This document shows, one piece after another, positions 56,151 to 64,000 of a DNA stretch of 64,000 nucleotides. Position 1 is the first letter of the stretch; each line of letters opens with the position of its first letter. A program made the translations under genes and the position numbers. The notes beneath the pieces are model-generated. The model was not told the DNA's origin and searched no databases. It saw only the letters and a list, made by a program, of their open reading frames with translations. The stretch comes from Methylophaga pinxianii (lineage in GTDB: Bacteria > Pseudomonadota > Gammaproteobacteria > Nitrosococcales > Methylophagaceae). The DNA lies in NCBI RefSeq assembly GCF_020447225.1, contig NZ_JAJAEO010000177.1:1-64000 (forward strand), in the 5' to 3' direction.

Positions 56151-56177
56151 CATTAAACCGATGTTGATATAGTTAAT

Positions 56178-56204
56178 AAAAACAGGGCTTAAAGCCCTGT
56201 TTTT
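56178..56204 (+). terminator. Rho-independent terminator of fabI
   Basis: ACAGGGCT (56182-56189), TAA, AGCCCTGT (56193-56200), then TTTTT, about 30 bases after the fabI stop. It lies just before the ribosome site of the next gene. Confidence 0.9.
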
Positions 56205-56222
56205 GTATTAGAAGGAAACCCC

Positions 56223-57440
56223 ATGCCTCACTCTCATGCCGTTCTATTATTAATATCAATTGTTCTGAGTGCTATCGGCGGCGTTCTACTTGGCTGGTTT
56301 TTCGGTGAATTATCAGTACAAATCGGCTGGCTTGGTGATTTGTTTCTCAATGCCCTGAAAATGGTCATAATCCCATTGATTGTGGCATCGGTAATAAGTG
56401 GTATAGGTGCACTAGGTGATATTCGTAAACTGGGTCGTTTAGGCGGCTCCACACTTCTCTATTATGCTCTGACAACGGCTACGGCTGTATTCATTGGTCT
56501 TATTGTGGTGAACATTATTCAGCCAGGCGCAGGAATAGATCTCGGTGATGCCACTGTTCCGGAGCGAATATTGGAAAAACAGGGCACTGGCGCAGCCGAT
56601 ATCGTTATGTCATTGATCTCACCAAACCTATTTGCTTCTGCAACACAAATGCAATTACTGCCCTTGATTGTTTTTGCCATATTATTTGCAATGGCATTGA
56701 CCACCATTGGTGAACGTTCAAAACCCGTATTTGCGGTTTTTGATGGCATTAATGAAGCCATGATGAAGTTGGTGATTTGGATTATGTATTTTGCACCAAT
56801 TGGTATTTTTGCCTTAATCGCTGCACGAATTGGTATCGCAGGTGGTGGTGAAGAACTACTTCGTGAAATTCAGGCTGTTGGCTGGCATGTTGTTACGGTA
56901 CTTACTGGGCTATTTATCCATTTTTGTTTTTTATTTTTATTGTTACAACTGATCGCAGGTAAAAGCTTTAGCTATCTGCTCGGGATGAGTCGTGCTTTGT
57001 TCACTGGATTTGGCACCGCAAGTTCGACAGCTACTTTGCCTTTAACCATGGAAAATGCTCGTGAAAATAACGTCAGTGATAAAGCTATCAAATTTGTTTT
57101 ACCACTTGGCAGTACGGTCAACATGGATGGCACGGCATTATATGAGGCTGCTGCAGTGTTATTTATTGCACAAGCCTATGGAATAGATTTAACCATGACC
57201 CAACAAGCCATTGTATTTATAACAGCCACGCTTGCTGCTATTGGGGCGGCAGGTATCCCTGAAGCGGGACTGGTCACGATGGTTATTGTACTAAGTGCCG
57301 TTGGGTTACCCTTGGATGGTATTGCCCTTTTGCTGGCTGTAGATTGGTTTCTGGACCGATTCCGGACGGTGATAAACATCTGGGGGGATAGTGTCGGTGC
57401 AAAAGTTATTGATACGTTAGTTATAAAAAAGGCGCTTTAA
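56223..57440 (+). CDS. Dicarboxylate/amino acid:cation symporter (DAACS family)
   Basis: 405 residues of the GltP/GltPh type with eight membrane helices and two re-entrant hairpins. TGFGTASSTATLPLTMENA forms HP1, STVNMDGTALYEAAAVLFIAQAYG forms TM7 with the NMDGT ion-binding motif, and GAAGIPEAGLV forms HP2. The specificity-determining TM8 holds LAVDWFLDRFRTVINIWGD, with an Asp-x-x-Arg arrangement suited to acidic amino acids or C4-dicarboxylates. It probably takes them up with Na+ or H+. An AAGGAAA site precedes the ATG, and the terminator overlaps its stop codon. Confidence 0.92.
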   Translation: MPHSHAVLLLISIVLSAIGGVLLGWFFGELSVQIGWLGDLFLNALKMVIIPLIVASVISGIGALGDIRKLGRLGGSTLLYYALTTATAVFIGLIVVNIIQPGAGIDLGDATVPERILEKQGTGAADIVMSLISPNLFASATQMQLLPLIVFAILFAMALTTIGERSKPVFAVFDGINEAMMKLVIWIMYFAPIGIFALIAARIGIAGGGEELLREIQAVGWHVVTVLTGLFIHFCFLFLLLQLIAGKSFSYLLGMSRALFTGFGTASSTATLPLTMENARENNVSDKAIKFVLPLGSTVNMDGTALYEAAAVLFIAQAYGIDLTMTQQAIVFITATLAAIGAAGIPEAGLVTMVIVLSAVGLPLDGIALLLAVDWFLDRFRTVINIWGDSVGAKVIDTLVIKKAL

Positions 57441-57452
57441 AGCGCCTTTTTT
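57425..57452. terminator. Perfect palindromic terminator overlapping the stop codon
   Basis: AAAAAA, GGCGCTTT (57431-57438), AAAGCGCC (57439-57446), TTTTTT. The stop TAA (57438-57440) is in the centre of the stem, so coding sequence and terminator are shared. A- and T-tracts on both sides allow it to stop the convergent ppiD transcript as well. Confidence 0.9.
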
Positions 57453-57485
57453 ATTTCATGATGGTTAAGCAATACAACGAATTAA

Positions 57486-59378
57486 TTATTCTTGCTCTGT
57501 CGAAGTAATACGCGATTCATAAATCTCGATTTTTGCTTCACTTCGTAATGCACTGATAAATGCCGCCATTTCCGCTCGACCATTCAAACGGGTCAAGTTT
57601 GAAACTAATCCATCACGGATTTCAGGCTCTATGTCATCTGTTGTGCCCTGTTTTACATCACTGACCGCGACCACAATATAATTGCCATTTTCTGCAGTAA
57701 AGCCGGCATATTGAGTGCTGTCTGCATTAGGCAAAGTGAAGGCCTGATTCAGAATTTGTGCACTAATTTCCTGACTATCTCGACCATAATATGCCGCTTC
57801 TTGCCATGTCTCAGGAAACACTTCCGTTGCAGGTGTCCCAGATTTTAAATCCTGTAATCTGGATTCGCCCTGGATATAAGCCAAATCACTTGCCCGTTGA
57901 TAGCGAATTTGTTCTTTAATCGCTGGGGCAACAGAATCAAAAGGTAACAACGTTGCCGCTACATGGCTGTTTTTACGAACCACTACCAGTTTGGTATCCG
58001 ATAACTCAATGACTTGACTATTGAGATCCTGATTTAACACATCATCAGAAAATGCCGCTTCCACTACCGCCTTGTTTTCTGCAATACCACTGCCGCCGTT
58101 ACGGGTAAAAGAACCAGTCGTTTGAATATCTAATGATAATGTTTCAGCAGCCACATCAAGAGTTTCGGGATTTTCATATGTAAGATTGGCTAATTCCTCA
58201 GCTTTATCATAAAACTGTTTTTCAGCCTGCTGACGACGATACTGCAATTCCACTTCGTCTTTCACATCAGCAAACTCGATATTAGTGGATTGATCTATAG
58301 CGGTTAATTGAATGATATGGTAACCAAACTCCGTTTTAACGGGTTCAGAAATATCACCAACATTTTCTAATGCAAATACCGCTTCTTCAAAGGCCGGCTC
58401 CATCACATCACGCTGAATGGGCCCTAAGTCCCCGCCTGAAGCTGCTGAACCAACATCCGTTGAATAGGTCTGGGCTAACTCAGCAAAACTCTTGCTTTCT
58501 TCAATCTTTGCCTGGATTTCAGCGAGAACCTTTTCAGCGCTATCATTATCTTCAATTAGGATATGGCTGGCTCGACGTTGCTCTGGACCAACAAACTGTG
58601 TTTTGTTATCAACAAAGTACTGTTGTAACTGGTCTTCACTGACCTCAATTTGAGATGAGATGGTATCAAGTGATAATTCAAGATAATTCAGAGAAACTTG
58701 CTCTGGTGATGTGAAGCTTGATTCGTTGGCGTTGTAGAAGTCACGCACCTCACTTTCATCAAGTTCGACTTCTTCCAGAAAATCTTCCAACTTAATCACG
58801 CCATAGGCAATTTCACGTTGCTGATTTTCTAATTTTAATAAACGTTCAATTTCAACCTGTGAAACAAGGGTACTGCCTTCAATATTTTGAATTAATTGTT
58901 GGCTAAGCAGATCGTTTCGTAAGGTGGCCTCATAAGATGCAGGACTAAATCCAGCACGTGCCAATACCATCTGATATTGCTCACTATCAAATTTACCATC
59001 ACGTTGAAATGCCGGTGTTTGATGAATGAATTGGGCAATTTGCCGGTCACTGATACGTTGACCAAGCTCTTCCGTTGCTGAACGAATCAATTGCTGTTCA
59101 ATAAGGTCGTCTATAACAGCAAGGCGAATTTCAGCGTTATCAAACATTTCCGGGTTAAATTCATCCCCCATCATTTGACGCATTTGTTCACGGTAACGTT
59201 GCACAGCTTGTGTCAATTGAGTGCTGGTAATGTCATCCCCATTAACTTCGGCAACGACGGTATCCGTTGGGCCAGTGACGTATGAGTTCACTCCCCAAAG
59301 TGCAAATGGAATACAGATTAAACCAACAATAAACCAGGCAATCCAACCTTGGGCGCGATCACGTATGAAATGCAACAT
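57486..59378 (-). CDS. ppiD: Periplasmic folding chaperone PpiD
   Basis: 630 residues. An N-terminal membrane anchor (about 12-32, IAWFIVGLICIPFALWGV) precedes a SurA-like N-terminal chaperone domain (about 40-200). A parvulin domain follows (about 265-360, RASHILIEDN and FAELAQTYSTDVGSAASGGDLG), then a long C-terminal domain. PpiD is anchored next to the SecYEG exit and helps newly exported proteins fold. The parvulin domain may be catalytically weak, as in E. coli. It follows hupB and two tRNA genes on the same strand, in the conserved hupB-ppiD neighbourhood. Confidence 0.95.
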   Translation of the reverse strand: MLHFIRDRAQGWIAWFIVGLICIPFALWGVNSYVTGPTDTVVAEVNGDDITSTQLTQAVQRYREQMRQMMGDEFNPEMFDNAEIRLAVIDDLIEQQLIRSATEELGQRISDRQIAQFIHQTPAFQRDGKFDSEQYQMVLARAGFSPASYEATLRNDLLSQQLIQNIEGSTLVSQVEIERLLKLENQQREIAYGVIKLEDFLEEVELDESEVRDFYNANESSFTSPEQVSLNYLELSLDTISSQIEVSEDQLQQYFVDNKTQFVGPEQRRASHILIEDNDSAEKVLAEIQAKIEESKSFAELAQTYSTDVGSAASGGDLGPIQRDVMEPAFEEAVFALENVGDISEPVKTEFGYHIIQLTAIDQSTNIEFADVKDEVELQYRRQQAEKQFYDKAEELANLTYENPETLDVAAETLSLDIQTTGSFTRNGGSGIAENKAVVEAAFSDDVLNQDLNSQVIELSDTKLVVVRKNSHVAATLLPFDSVAPAIKEQIRYQRASDLAYIQGESRLQDLKSGTPATEVFPETWQEAAYYGRDSQEISAQILNQAFTLPNADSTQYAGFTAENGNYIVVAVSDVKQGTTDDIEPEIRDGLVSNLTRLNGRAEMAAFISALRSEAKIEIYESRITSTEQE

Positions 59379-59417
59379 AGCAGTGAACCTTCTTCACGAA
59401 TGTGGGTTAATTTAAGC

Positions 59418-59443
59418 AAAAAAAAAGGCGCATAGAATGCGCC
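59418..59443 (-). terminator. Terminator after the tRNA genes
   Basis: On the minus strand GGCGCAT, TCT, ATGCGCC is followed by nine T. In plus coordinates the arms are 59427-59433 and 59437-59443. It lies 13 bases beyond the CCA end of tRNA-Asp and stops hupB/tRNA transcription before ppiD. Confidence 0.9.
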
Positions 59444-59455
59444 CTTCTTTTGTAT

Positions 59456-59532
59456 TGGCGGAGCGGACGGGACTCGAACCCGCGACCTCCGGCGTGACAG
59501 GCCAGCATTCTAACCAGCTGAACTACCGCTCC
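59456..59532 (-). tRNA. tRNA-Asp (anticodon GTC)
   Basis: 77-nt cloverleaf with GGAGCGG acceptor pairing CCGCTCC. The D arm is GTTCAGCTGGTTAGAATGC, the anticodon loop CCTGTCACG has anticodon GTC, and the T arm is CGGGTTCGAGTCCCG. CCA is encoded at 59458-59456. It lies 9 bases downstream of tRNA-Val. Confidence 0.97.
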
Positions 59533-59541
59533 TGATATTCC

Positions 59542-59617
59542 TGGTGGGTGCTGAGGGGTTCGAACCCCCGACCCTCGCCTTGTAAGGGCGATGCTCTCCC
59601 AGCTGAGCTAAGCACCC
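59542..59617 (-). tRNA. tRNA-Val (anticodon TAC)
   Basis: 76-nt cloverleaf: acceptor GGGTGCT pairs with AGCACCC, the anticodon loop CTTACAA carries TAC, and the T arm is GGGGGTTCGAACCCC. CCA is encoded at 59544-59542. It starts 13 bases after the hupB stop codon, so it is probably processed from a hupB-tRNA transcript. Confidence 0.97.
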
Positions 59618-59630
59618 CAGAAAAAAGAAA

Positions 59631-59903
59631 CTAGTTTACAGCATCCTTAAGAGCTTTACCAGCTTTAAATGCAGGAATTTTTGCAGCTGCAATTTTGATT
59701 TCTTCACCGGTGCGTGGGTTACGACCAGTACGAGCAGCACGCTCACGAACAGAAAAAGTACCGAAACCTACCAGAGTAACTTGATCGCCTTTGCTCAAAG
59801 CTTTTGTAACTGCAGATGTCACGCCGTCTACAGCCAGAGCCGCTTTTGCTTTTGAAATGTCTGCGGCCGCAGCAACTGCATCGATTAATTCAGATTTATT
59901 CAC
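59631..59903 (-). CDS. hupB: Nucleoid protein HU-beta
   Basis: 90 residues, normal HU length. [25 protein letters not shown] forms the helical base, and the beta-arm [19 protein letters not shown] bends DNA. It binds DNA non-specifically and compacts the nucleoid. hupB is followed by tRNA-Val, tRNA-Asp and ppiD. The lon gene usually found upstream is absent, and rsmA ends there instead. A dyad of 9-bp arms (59952-59960 and 59980-59988) lies upstream of the start. Confidence 0.97.
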   Translation of the reverse strand: MNKSELIDAVAAAADISKAKAALAVDGVTSAVTKALSKGDQVTLVGFGTFSVRERAARTGRNPRTGEEIKIAAAKIPAFKAGKALKDAVN

Positions 59904-59951
59904 AGCTTTATTCCTCGTGTCGTTTTATATTATGTGTTCAAGTCCCAAAGG

Positions 59952-59988
59952 ACACACAACACCTCGGCGCGTCTCATTGGTTGTGTGT
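59952..59988. promoter_or_regulatory. Inverted repeat in the hupB upstream region
   Basis: ACACACAAC (59952-59960) and GTTGTGTGT (59980-59988) are exact reverse complements around 19 bases. They lie 49-85 bases before the hupB ATG and could be an operator or a 5'-UTR stem. Confidence 0.4.
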
Positions 59989-60124
59989 ATCTAACTACAG
60001 CAAAAACAGTGTGTCAAGACAGTAAAACATGAGTCTCATCTGGCATGAACGTTTTTTTGTGAACGACCTCTAAACTCTTGCCAAATCAGAGATTAAGCGT
60101 TTACTTATATAGCCAGTACTTATT

Positions 60125-60919
60125 TTAAGCACTGATAGATTGAGCCAAAGCAACATATTGTTCAACAGACAAGGTTTCCGGTCTTTGTTTTGGATCGATA
60201 CCCAGTACCTCCAGTGCAGACAGGGAAACACTATTTTTCAATGTGTTAGCGATGGTTTTTCGACGTTGACTAAATGCCTGTGTCACCAAACTGCCTAAGG
60301 TTTTAATACAAACATTACCTCCTAAAAACGACTTCCTCGGTTGTAAATAAATGATTGCTGACTCGACTTTAGGAGGGGGATCAAAAGCAGTGGGTGGCAC
60401 AATAAATAATTGTTCAGCCTGACACTGATATTGAATCATTATGCTTAAACGTCCGTAGCTTTTACTGCCAGGTGCGGCACAAATGCGCTCTACAACCTCA
60501 CGTTGCAGCATAAAACACATATCTTCAATGAGTGTTGCCTGATCCAGTAAGTGAAATAATAACGGCGTGGTGATGTTGTATGGAAGGTTGCCGATGACTC
60601 TTAATTTTTCATCTTTTTGCTGCAATAATTTGAAATCAAATTCCAATGCATCAGCTTGATGAATATACAAGTTAGGGGCGGCATTGAACTGATTTTGAAG
60701 AATCGGCACCAAATCACGATCCAGTTCAATCACATCCAATCGTCCCGCATCTTCCAATAACCATTCGGTTAATGCACCACGACCAGGTCCAATCTCGACG
60801 AGATGCTGATCCGGTTGAGGGGATATCGCGGCGATAATATCGGCAATAACGGCTTCGTCATGTAAAAAGTTTTGACCAAACCGTTTACGTGCTTTGGGAT
60901 AAATTCGTTGCTCACTCAT
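60125..60919 (-). CDS. rsmA: 16S rRNA adenine dimethyltransferase RsmA (KsgA)
   Basis: 264 residues from the ATG at 60919; a longer frame to 61003 only runs back into pdxA. SAM-binding motif EIGPGRGALTEWLL and the catalytic N-L-P-Y motif (NLPYNITTPLLFHLL) are intact. It dimethylates A1518 and A1519 of 16S rRNA in a late ribosome-assembly checkpoint. The start overlaps the end of pdxA by 8 bases. Order surA-pdxA-rsmA matches E. coli; apaG-apaH do not follow here. Confidence 0.96.
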   Translation of the reverse strand: MSEQRIYPKARKRFGQNFLHDEAVIADIIAAISPQPDQHLVEIGPGRGALTEWLLEDAGRLDVIELDRDLVPILQNQFNAAPNLYIHQADALEFDFKLLQQKDEKLRVIGNLPYNITTPLLFHLLDQATLIEDMCFMLQREVVERICAAPGSKSYGRLSIMIQYQCQAEQLFIVPPTAFDPPPKVESAIIYLQPRKSFLGGNVCIKTLGSLVTQAFSQRRKTIANTLKNSVSLSALEVLGIDPKQRPETLSVEQYVALAQSISA

Positions 60920-61910
60920 GGGGTGTTTTATTTTGCGACATTGTTTCAGCCATATTGATTGCTGCCTGGAGACTCGTCGCACTGGCTTTACCTGAACCGG
61001 CAAGATCCAGCGCTGTCCCGTGATCTACCGAAGTGCGAATAAAGGGAAGACCGAGCGTGATATTGACGGCATCACCAAAGCCTTGATGTTTCAGAACGGG
61101 TAAACCTTGATCATGATACATCGCCAACACCGCATCATAATCTGCTAAGCGGGATTTTACGAAAATCGTATCTGCAGGCCATGGGCCGGTGAAGTCATAA
61201 CCTTTACGCTGCATAAATTTAATCGCAGGCTCGATAATAGTTTTCTCTTCTGTACCAAGATGTCCGCCCTCTCCTGCGTGAGGATTTAAACCGCATACGG
61301 CTATTCGAGGCTGCTTTAAAGCAAAACGTTGCTGCAGACTTTCCCCCAGAATATGCATGATTTTAAGTAGACTGTCCTGGCTTATGGCATCGCTGACATC
61401 GCGGAGAGGTAAATGCGTTGTAGCCAAGGCAACACGAAGCTCAGGCGTTGCCAACATCATGACTACTTTATTCACCCCGGCCCCGTCAGCAAAAAACTCG
61501 GTATGGCCACTGAAAGCTACGTGAGCATCATTAATCACACCTTTATGCACAGGTGCGGTTACCACCGCATCAAAGGTCCCATTCAAGCAACCATCCAACG
61601 CGATTTGCAAAGTTTTTAAGACATAAGCCGAATTGGCAGGATTGAGTTGACCAGCGACTACCTTATCAGCAAGCTTGCAGGGTATATAAACCAGACTACC
61701 CTCCGCCGATGGTTGGGCAGCAGATGTGGGATCAAACTCAATTAACTTTATGGGTAACTTAAGTAGATCTGCTCGCTGTTGTAAGAGCTCAGGATCCGCC
61801 ACAACGATTATTTGATTTCGTTGAGAAGACTGAGCCAGCTGAACACATAGATCAGGGCCTATTCCCGCTGGCTCACCTGCCGTAAGGGCAATTCGTTGAA
61901 TATCACTCAA
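60912..61910 (-). CDS. pdxA: 4-hydroxythreonine-4-phosphate dehydrogenase PdxA
   Basis: 332 residues. RIALTAGEPAGIGPDL starts the protein. Metal-ligand histidines and residues lie in TAPVHKGVINDAHVAFSGHTEFFAD, GLNPHAGEGGHLG and YDAVLAMYHDQGLPVLKHQ. It is an NAD-dependent step of the DXP-dependent pyridoxal phosphate pathway. It overlaps surA by four bases and rsmA by eight, so all three are one translational unit. Confidence 0.97.
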   Translation of the reverse strand: MSDIQRIALTAGEPAGIGPDLCVQLAQSSQRNQIIVVADPELLQQRADLLKLPIKLIEFDPTSAAQPSAEGSLVYIPCKLADKVVAGQLNPANSAYVLKTLQIALDGCLNGTFDAVVTAPVHKGVINDAHVAFSGHTEFFADGAGVNKVVMMLATPELRVALATTHLPLRDVSDAISQDSLLKIMHILGESLQQRFALKQPRIAVCGLNPHAGEGGHLGTEEKTIIEPAIKFMQRKGYDFTGPWPADTIFVKSRLADYDAVLAMYHDQGLPVLKHQGFGDAVNITLGLPFIRTSVDHGTALDLAGSGKASATSLQAAINMAETMSQNKTPHE

Positions 61911-63172
61911 AGGTCACGATACTCAATATAGGCTTCATCACGCATCGCTCTTAACCAACTTTCCAGCTCTTCTTCGATCTTGCGTTGTTTCAGTTGTTCA
62001 CGAGCTTTATTTCGATTGAACTCATCGGCCATATTCTGTTCACGACGTTCTTCTACCTGAAGCAAGTGCCAACCAAAGCGGCTTTTAAAAACTTCACTCA
62101 TTTCACCTTCAGCTAACGAGTTCATTACTTCTTCAAATTCTGGAACCATAACACCAGGGCTTGCCCAACCGAGGCTTCCCCCTTCGATGGCTGAGCCTGT
62201 ATCCTCTGAATGTGCCCTTGCCAGTTCAGCAAAATCTTCACCGTTCAATATGCGCTCGCGTAATTGATTAAGTCTGCTTTCAGCGGCTTCATCCGTTACC
62301 AGTTCATTGGTTTTAATTAGAATATGTCTTGCTTTGGTCTGTTTGACCAAGTGCGTTTCCTCACTGCGTTTTTCAGCAAGTTTGACCAAATGAAAGCCGC
62401 TGCCACTTCGGATCACTTCACTGACTTCGCCAACAGATAAGTTTGGCACTACGCCAGCAAATAAAGTTGGTAACTCGGCTTGTTTACGCCAGCCTAATTC
62501 ACCACCTTCTAACGCATTTTGACCATCAGAATATCCCGCAGCAACTTCAGAAAAATCTGCTCCTTGCTCCAATAAACCTTGAATCTCAGCTAGTTTTTCT
62601 TCTGCGGCCTGTACCTGTTCTGGTGTCGGCGCATCTGGAATACCGACTAAAATATGTAGTAATCGAAATGCTTGTTCAGAGTCACCCTGAAGATTCTGGG
62701 TGGCCAGAAAATTATCCACTTCACGTTCTGAAACAACGATGGCGTCTTCTACCTCACTCTTACGTAAACGACTGATTACCATTTCTTCTCGAATGGTTTC
62801 TCTGAATTCAGCAAAATCATAGCCATCACTTTCCAGAGCGTCACGGAACTGACGTAAAGTGAGATTGTTGTTTTCGGCAATTTGTCTGATGGAAGCATTT
62901 AATGCATCATCACCTACTCGAATTCCAGACATATCAGCGCGTTGAAGCTGCAGCTTTTGCATGATGAGTCGTTCTAATACCTGGCGACGTAAAATTTCCG
63001 AGGATGGAATAGCCGCTTCACGTTGACGAAGTTGTTGGCGAACTGTCTGTTCCATTTCTACCAGCTCACTGTCCAGGATGACTTCGTTATTAACGACAGC
63101 GACGATACGGTCAAGTGGCGCTGCCCATACGCTGTTAGCAAGCAATAAGCCGACAAGCAAATATTTAATCAT
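61907..63172 (-). CDS. surA: Periplasmic chaperone SurA
   Basis: 421 residues. A signal peptide (about 1-17, ending VWA) precedes the N-terminal chaperone domain (LDRIVAVVNNEVILDSELVE) and two parvulin repeats (FRLLHILVGIPD... and KARHILIKTNEL...GSLGWASPGVMVPEFEE). A C-terminal helix completes it. SurA escorts outer-membrane proteins, including LptD, to the Bam complex. Its gene follows lptD as in most gammaproteobacteria, separated by 133 bases. Confidence 0.96.
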   Translation of the reverse strand: MIKYLLVGLLLANSVWAAPLDRIVAVVNNEVILDSELVEMEQTVRQQLRQREAAIPSSEILRRQVLERLIMQKLQLQRADMSGIRVGDDALNASIRQIAENNNLTLRQFRDALESDGYDFAEFRETIREEMVISRLRKSEVEDAIVVSEREVDNFLATQNLQGDSEQAFRLLHILVGIPDAPTPEQVQAAEEKLAEIQGLLEQGADFSEVAAGYSDGQNALEGGELGWRKQAELPTLFAGVVPNLSVGEVSEVIRSGSGFHLVKLAEKRSEETHLVKQTKARHILIKTNELVTDEAAESRLNQLRERILNGEDFAELARAHSEDTGSAIEGGSLGWASPGVMVPEFEEVMNSLAEGEMSEVFKSRFGWHLLQVEERREQNMADEFNRNKAREQLKQRKIEEELESWLRAMRDEAYIEYRDL

Positions 63173-63305
63173 GAACTATGCAAACTCCGTAAATTGATGG
63201 TCATTATTATAACGTTTCAAGGTGGCTTCGACCTAAAGCACAAATATAGGTATCTGAAATACTGACAAATGGATGGGTTAGAAAGTTGAATTGGTCGGTG
63301 GATGT

Positions 63306-64000
63306 TTATTCATATCCTCGTATACTTTCTTCAAGCAAACTTTCTGATTTTTTACCAAAGCGTCCCAACCCTTTCAGCTCAATTTCAAAATAAATAGCTT
63401 TATTACGGCTGTCCGCATTGATGTCGTTGATGTAATCCCTGAAAACCATACGCGTTGCCCAACAACAACTATGATATTCAACCCCGGCTAATGCCTCTAA
63501 CGTTGTATTATCCATTAAAGATCGATAATAGCGTCCGATGACACTCCATTGATCGTTTATCGGCAGGCTGCCAGAGACGTCTGCTTGTTCTAACGGGAAC
63601 TGGTTTACACCATCATCACGACGATACCGATGCGCAATATTGAACACACCACCATTATCACTCCGGTAGCGTAACTGTAGCGATGACATATTCGATGTGG
63701 TGCTATCCGGATCCCACTGAATCTGTCCTGCCAAAGCCCATTCTTTAGTAATACTGGCCACCGCCTCAGCAATATAATCCGAATCAGATGTAGTCTCTCT
63801 AGCGTCCTGATTCAGATTTACCTTACGATCAGAAAAGTACTGAATTTGACCCAATGTCATTCTTAGTTTTTCGCGGCCAGTCTCTTCATTAATAAACCGG
63901 CTGGTTAAGCCCACAGTAACTTGATTGGCATCGCCGATTCTGTCAGGTCCGGTAAAGCGATCATGGCTGAACATGCTACCCATACCAAAGGTTCGTAAAT
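63306..64000 (-). CDS. lptD: LPS-assembly protein LptD, C-terminal part
   Basis: About 231 C-terminal residues are visible, and the gene continues past the right edge. The barrel strands include NQVTVGLTSRFINE, LRMTLGQIQYFSDRKV and RNKAIYFEIELKGLGRFG. The conserved cysteine pair is present in YHSCCWATRMVF and forms the interdomain disulphides that activate LptD. With LptE it inserts lipopolysaccharide into the outer leaflet. The start and the N-terminal OstA domain lie outside the window. Confidence 0.95.
   Translation of the reverse strand, partial: LRTFGMGSMFSHDRFTGPDRIGDANQVTVGLTSRFINEETGREKLRMTLGQIQYFSDRKVNLNQDARETTSDSDYIAEAVASITKEWALAGQIQWDPDSTTSNMSSLQLRYRSDNGGVFNIAHRYRRDDGVNQFPLEQADVSGSLPINDQWSVIGRYYRSLMDNTTLEALAGVEYHSCCWATRMVFRDYINDINADSRNKAIYFEIELKGLGRFGKKSESLLEESIRGYE

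Noticed and set aside
59456-59617. tRNA genes as an integration site for a genomic island
   Set aside because: No integrase gene or direct repeat of a tRNA 3' end is visible nearby, and the flanking genes are conserved housekeeping genes.

Overview
The window looks like the chromosome of a marine, sodium-dependent gammaproteobacterium. The evidence is the conserved blocks lptD-surA-pdxA-rsmA, leuD-leuB-asd-fimV-truA-trpF-trpB-trpA-accD-folC and hupB-ppiD, a PomA/PomB-type (Na+-driven) flagellar stator, and an Entner-Doudoroff edd-eda pair. Gene content and order suggest a methylotroph close to Methylophaga. That placement is an inference from gene content, not a database result.

Left part (1-24 kb), accessory and stress functions: the right end of an IS3-family element lies against the 3' remnant of a bcp peroxiredoxin gene. 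Then come a TPR/2OG-oxygenase-like protein, a DUF457 membrane protein, a PmrAB/QseBC-like two-component system divergent from an RND efflux pair with three phased TTAA boxes between them, a Crp/Fnr regulator, a PAS-PAS-GGDEF cyclase behind a 38-codon leader ORF, a YbiR-like permease, the SOS mutagenesis operon umuDC with a perfect palindrome at its start, a YqaA/DedA protein, a BON-MscS channel, a baeRF-like protein, a sorbosone-dehydrogenase-like lipoprotein, an HPF-like protein and msrB-msrA.

24-36 kb: a frameshifted REP-associated tyrosine transposase (RAYT) is flanked by two inverted pairs of REP hairpins, with related hairpins nearby. Next are tmRNA and smpB, an NSS transporter, ratA-ratB, a lone OppB-type permease with a DUF455 protein, a rhodanese, and a DUF692/DUF2063 pair (bufferin/methanobactin-type RiPP maturation proteins) that lacks a normal small precursor. 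The exported 249-residue protein directly upstream has its only two cysteines in a CGC motif and is the candidate substrate. A bidirectional terminator separates this block from edd-eda.

36-57 kb: trmB and a fatty-acid uptake pair (FadL porin plus acyl-CoA synthetase) face a long minus-strand biosynthetic block that ends in folC. That block starts at leuD, without leuC, downstream of pomA-pomB. Then come a twice-anchored peptide-binding lipoprotein, fabI and a dicarboxylate/amino-acid symporter.

57-64 kb: ppiD, tRNA-Asp, tRNA-Val, hupB, rsmA, pdxA, surA and the C-terminal end of lptD, which runs off the window. PpiD, SurA and LptD all serve outer-membrane protein folding or LPS export.
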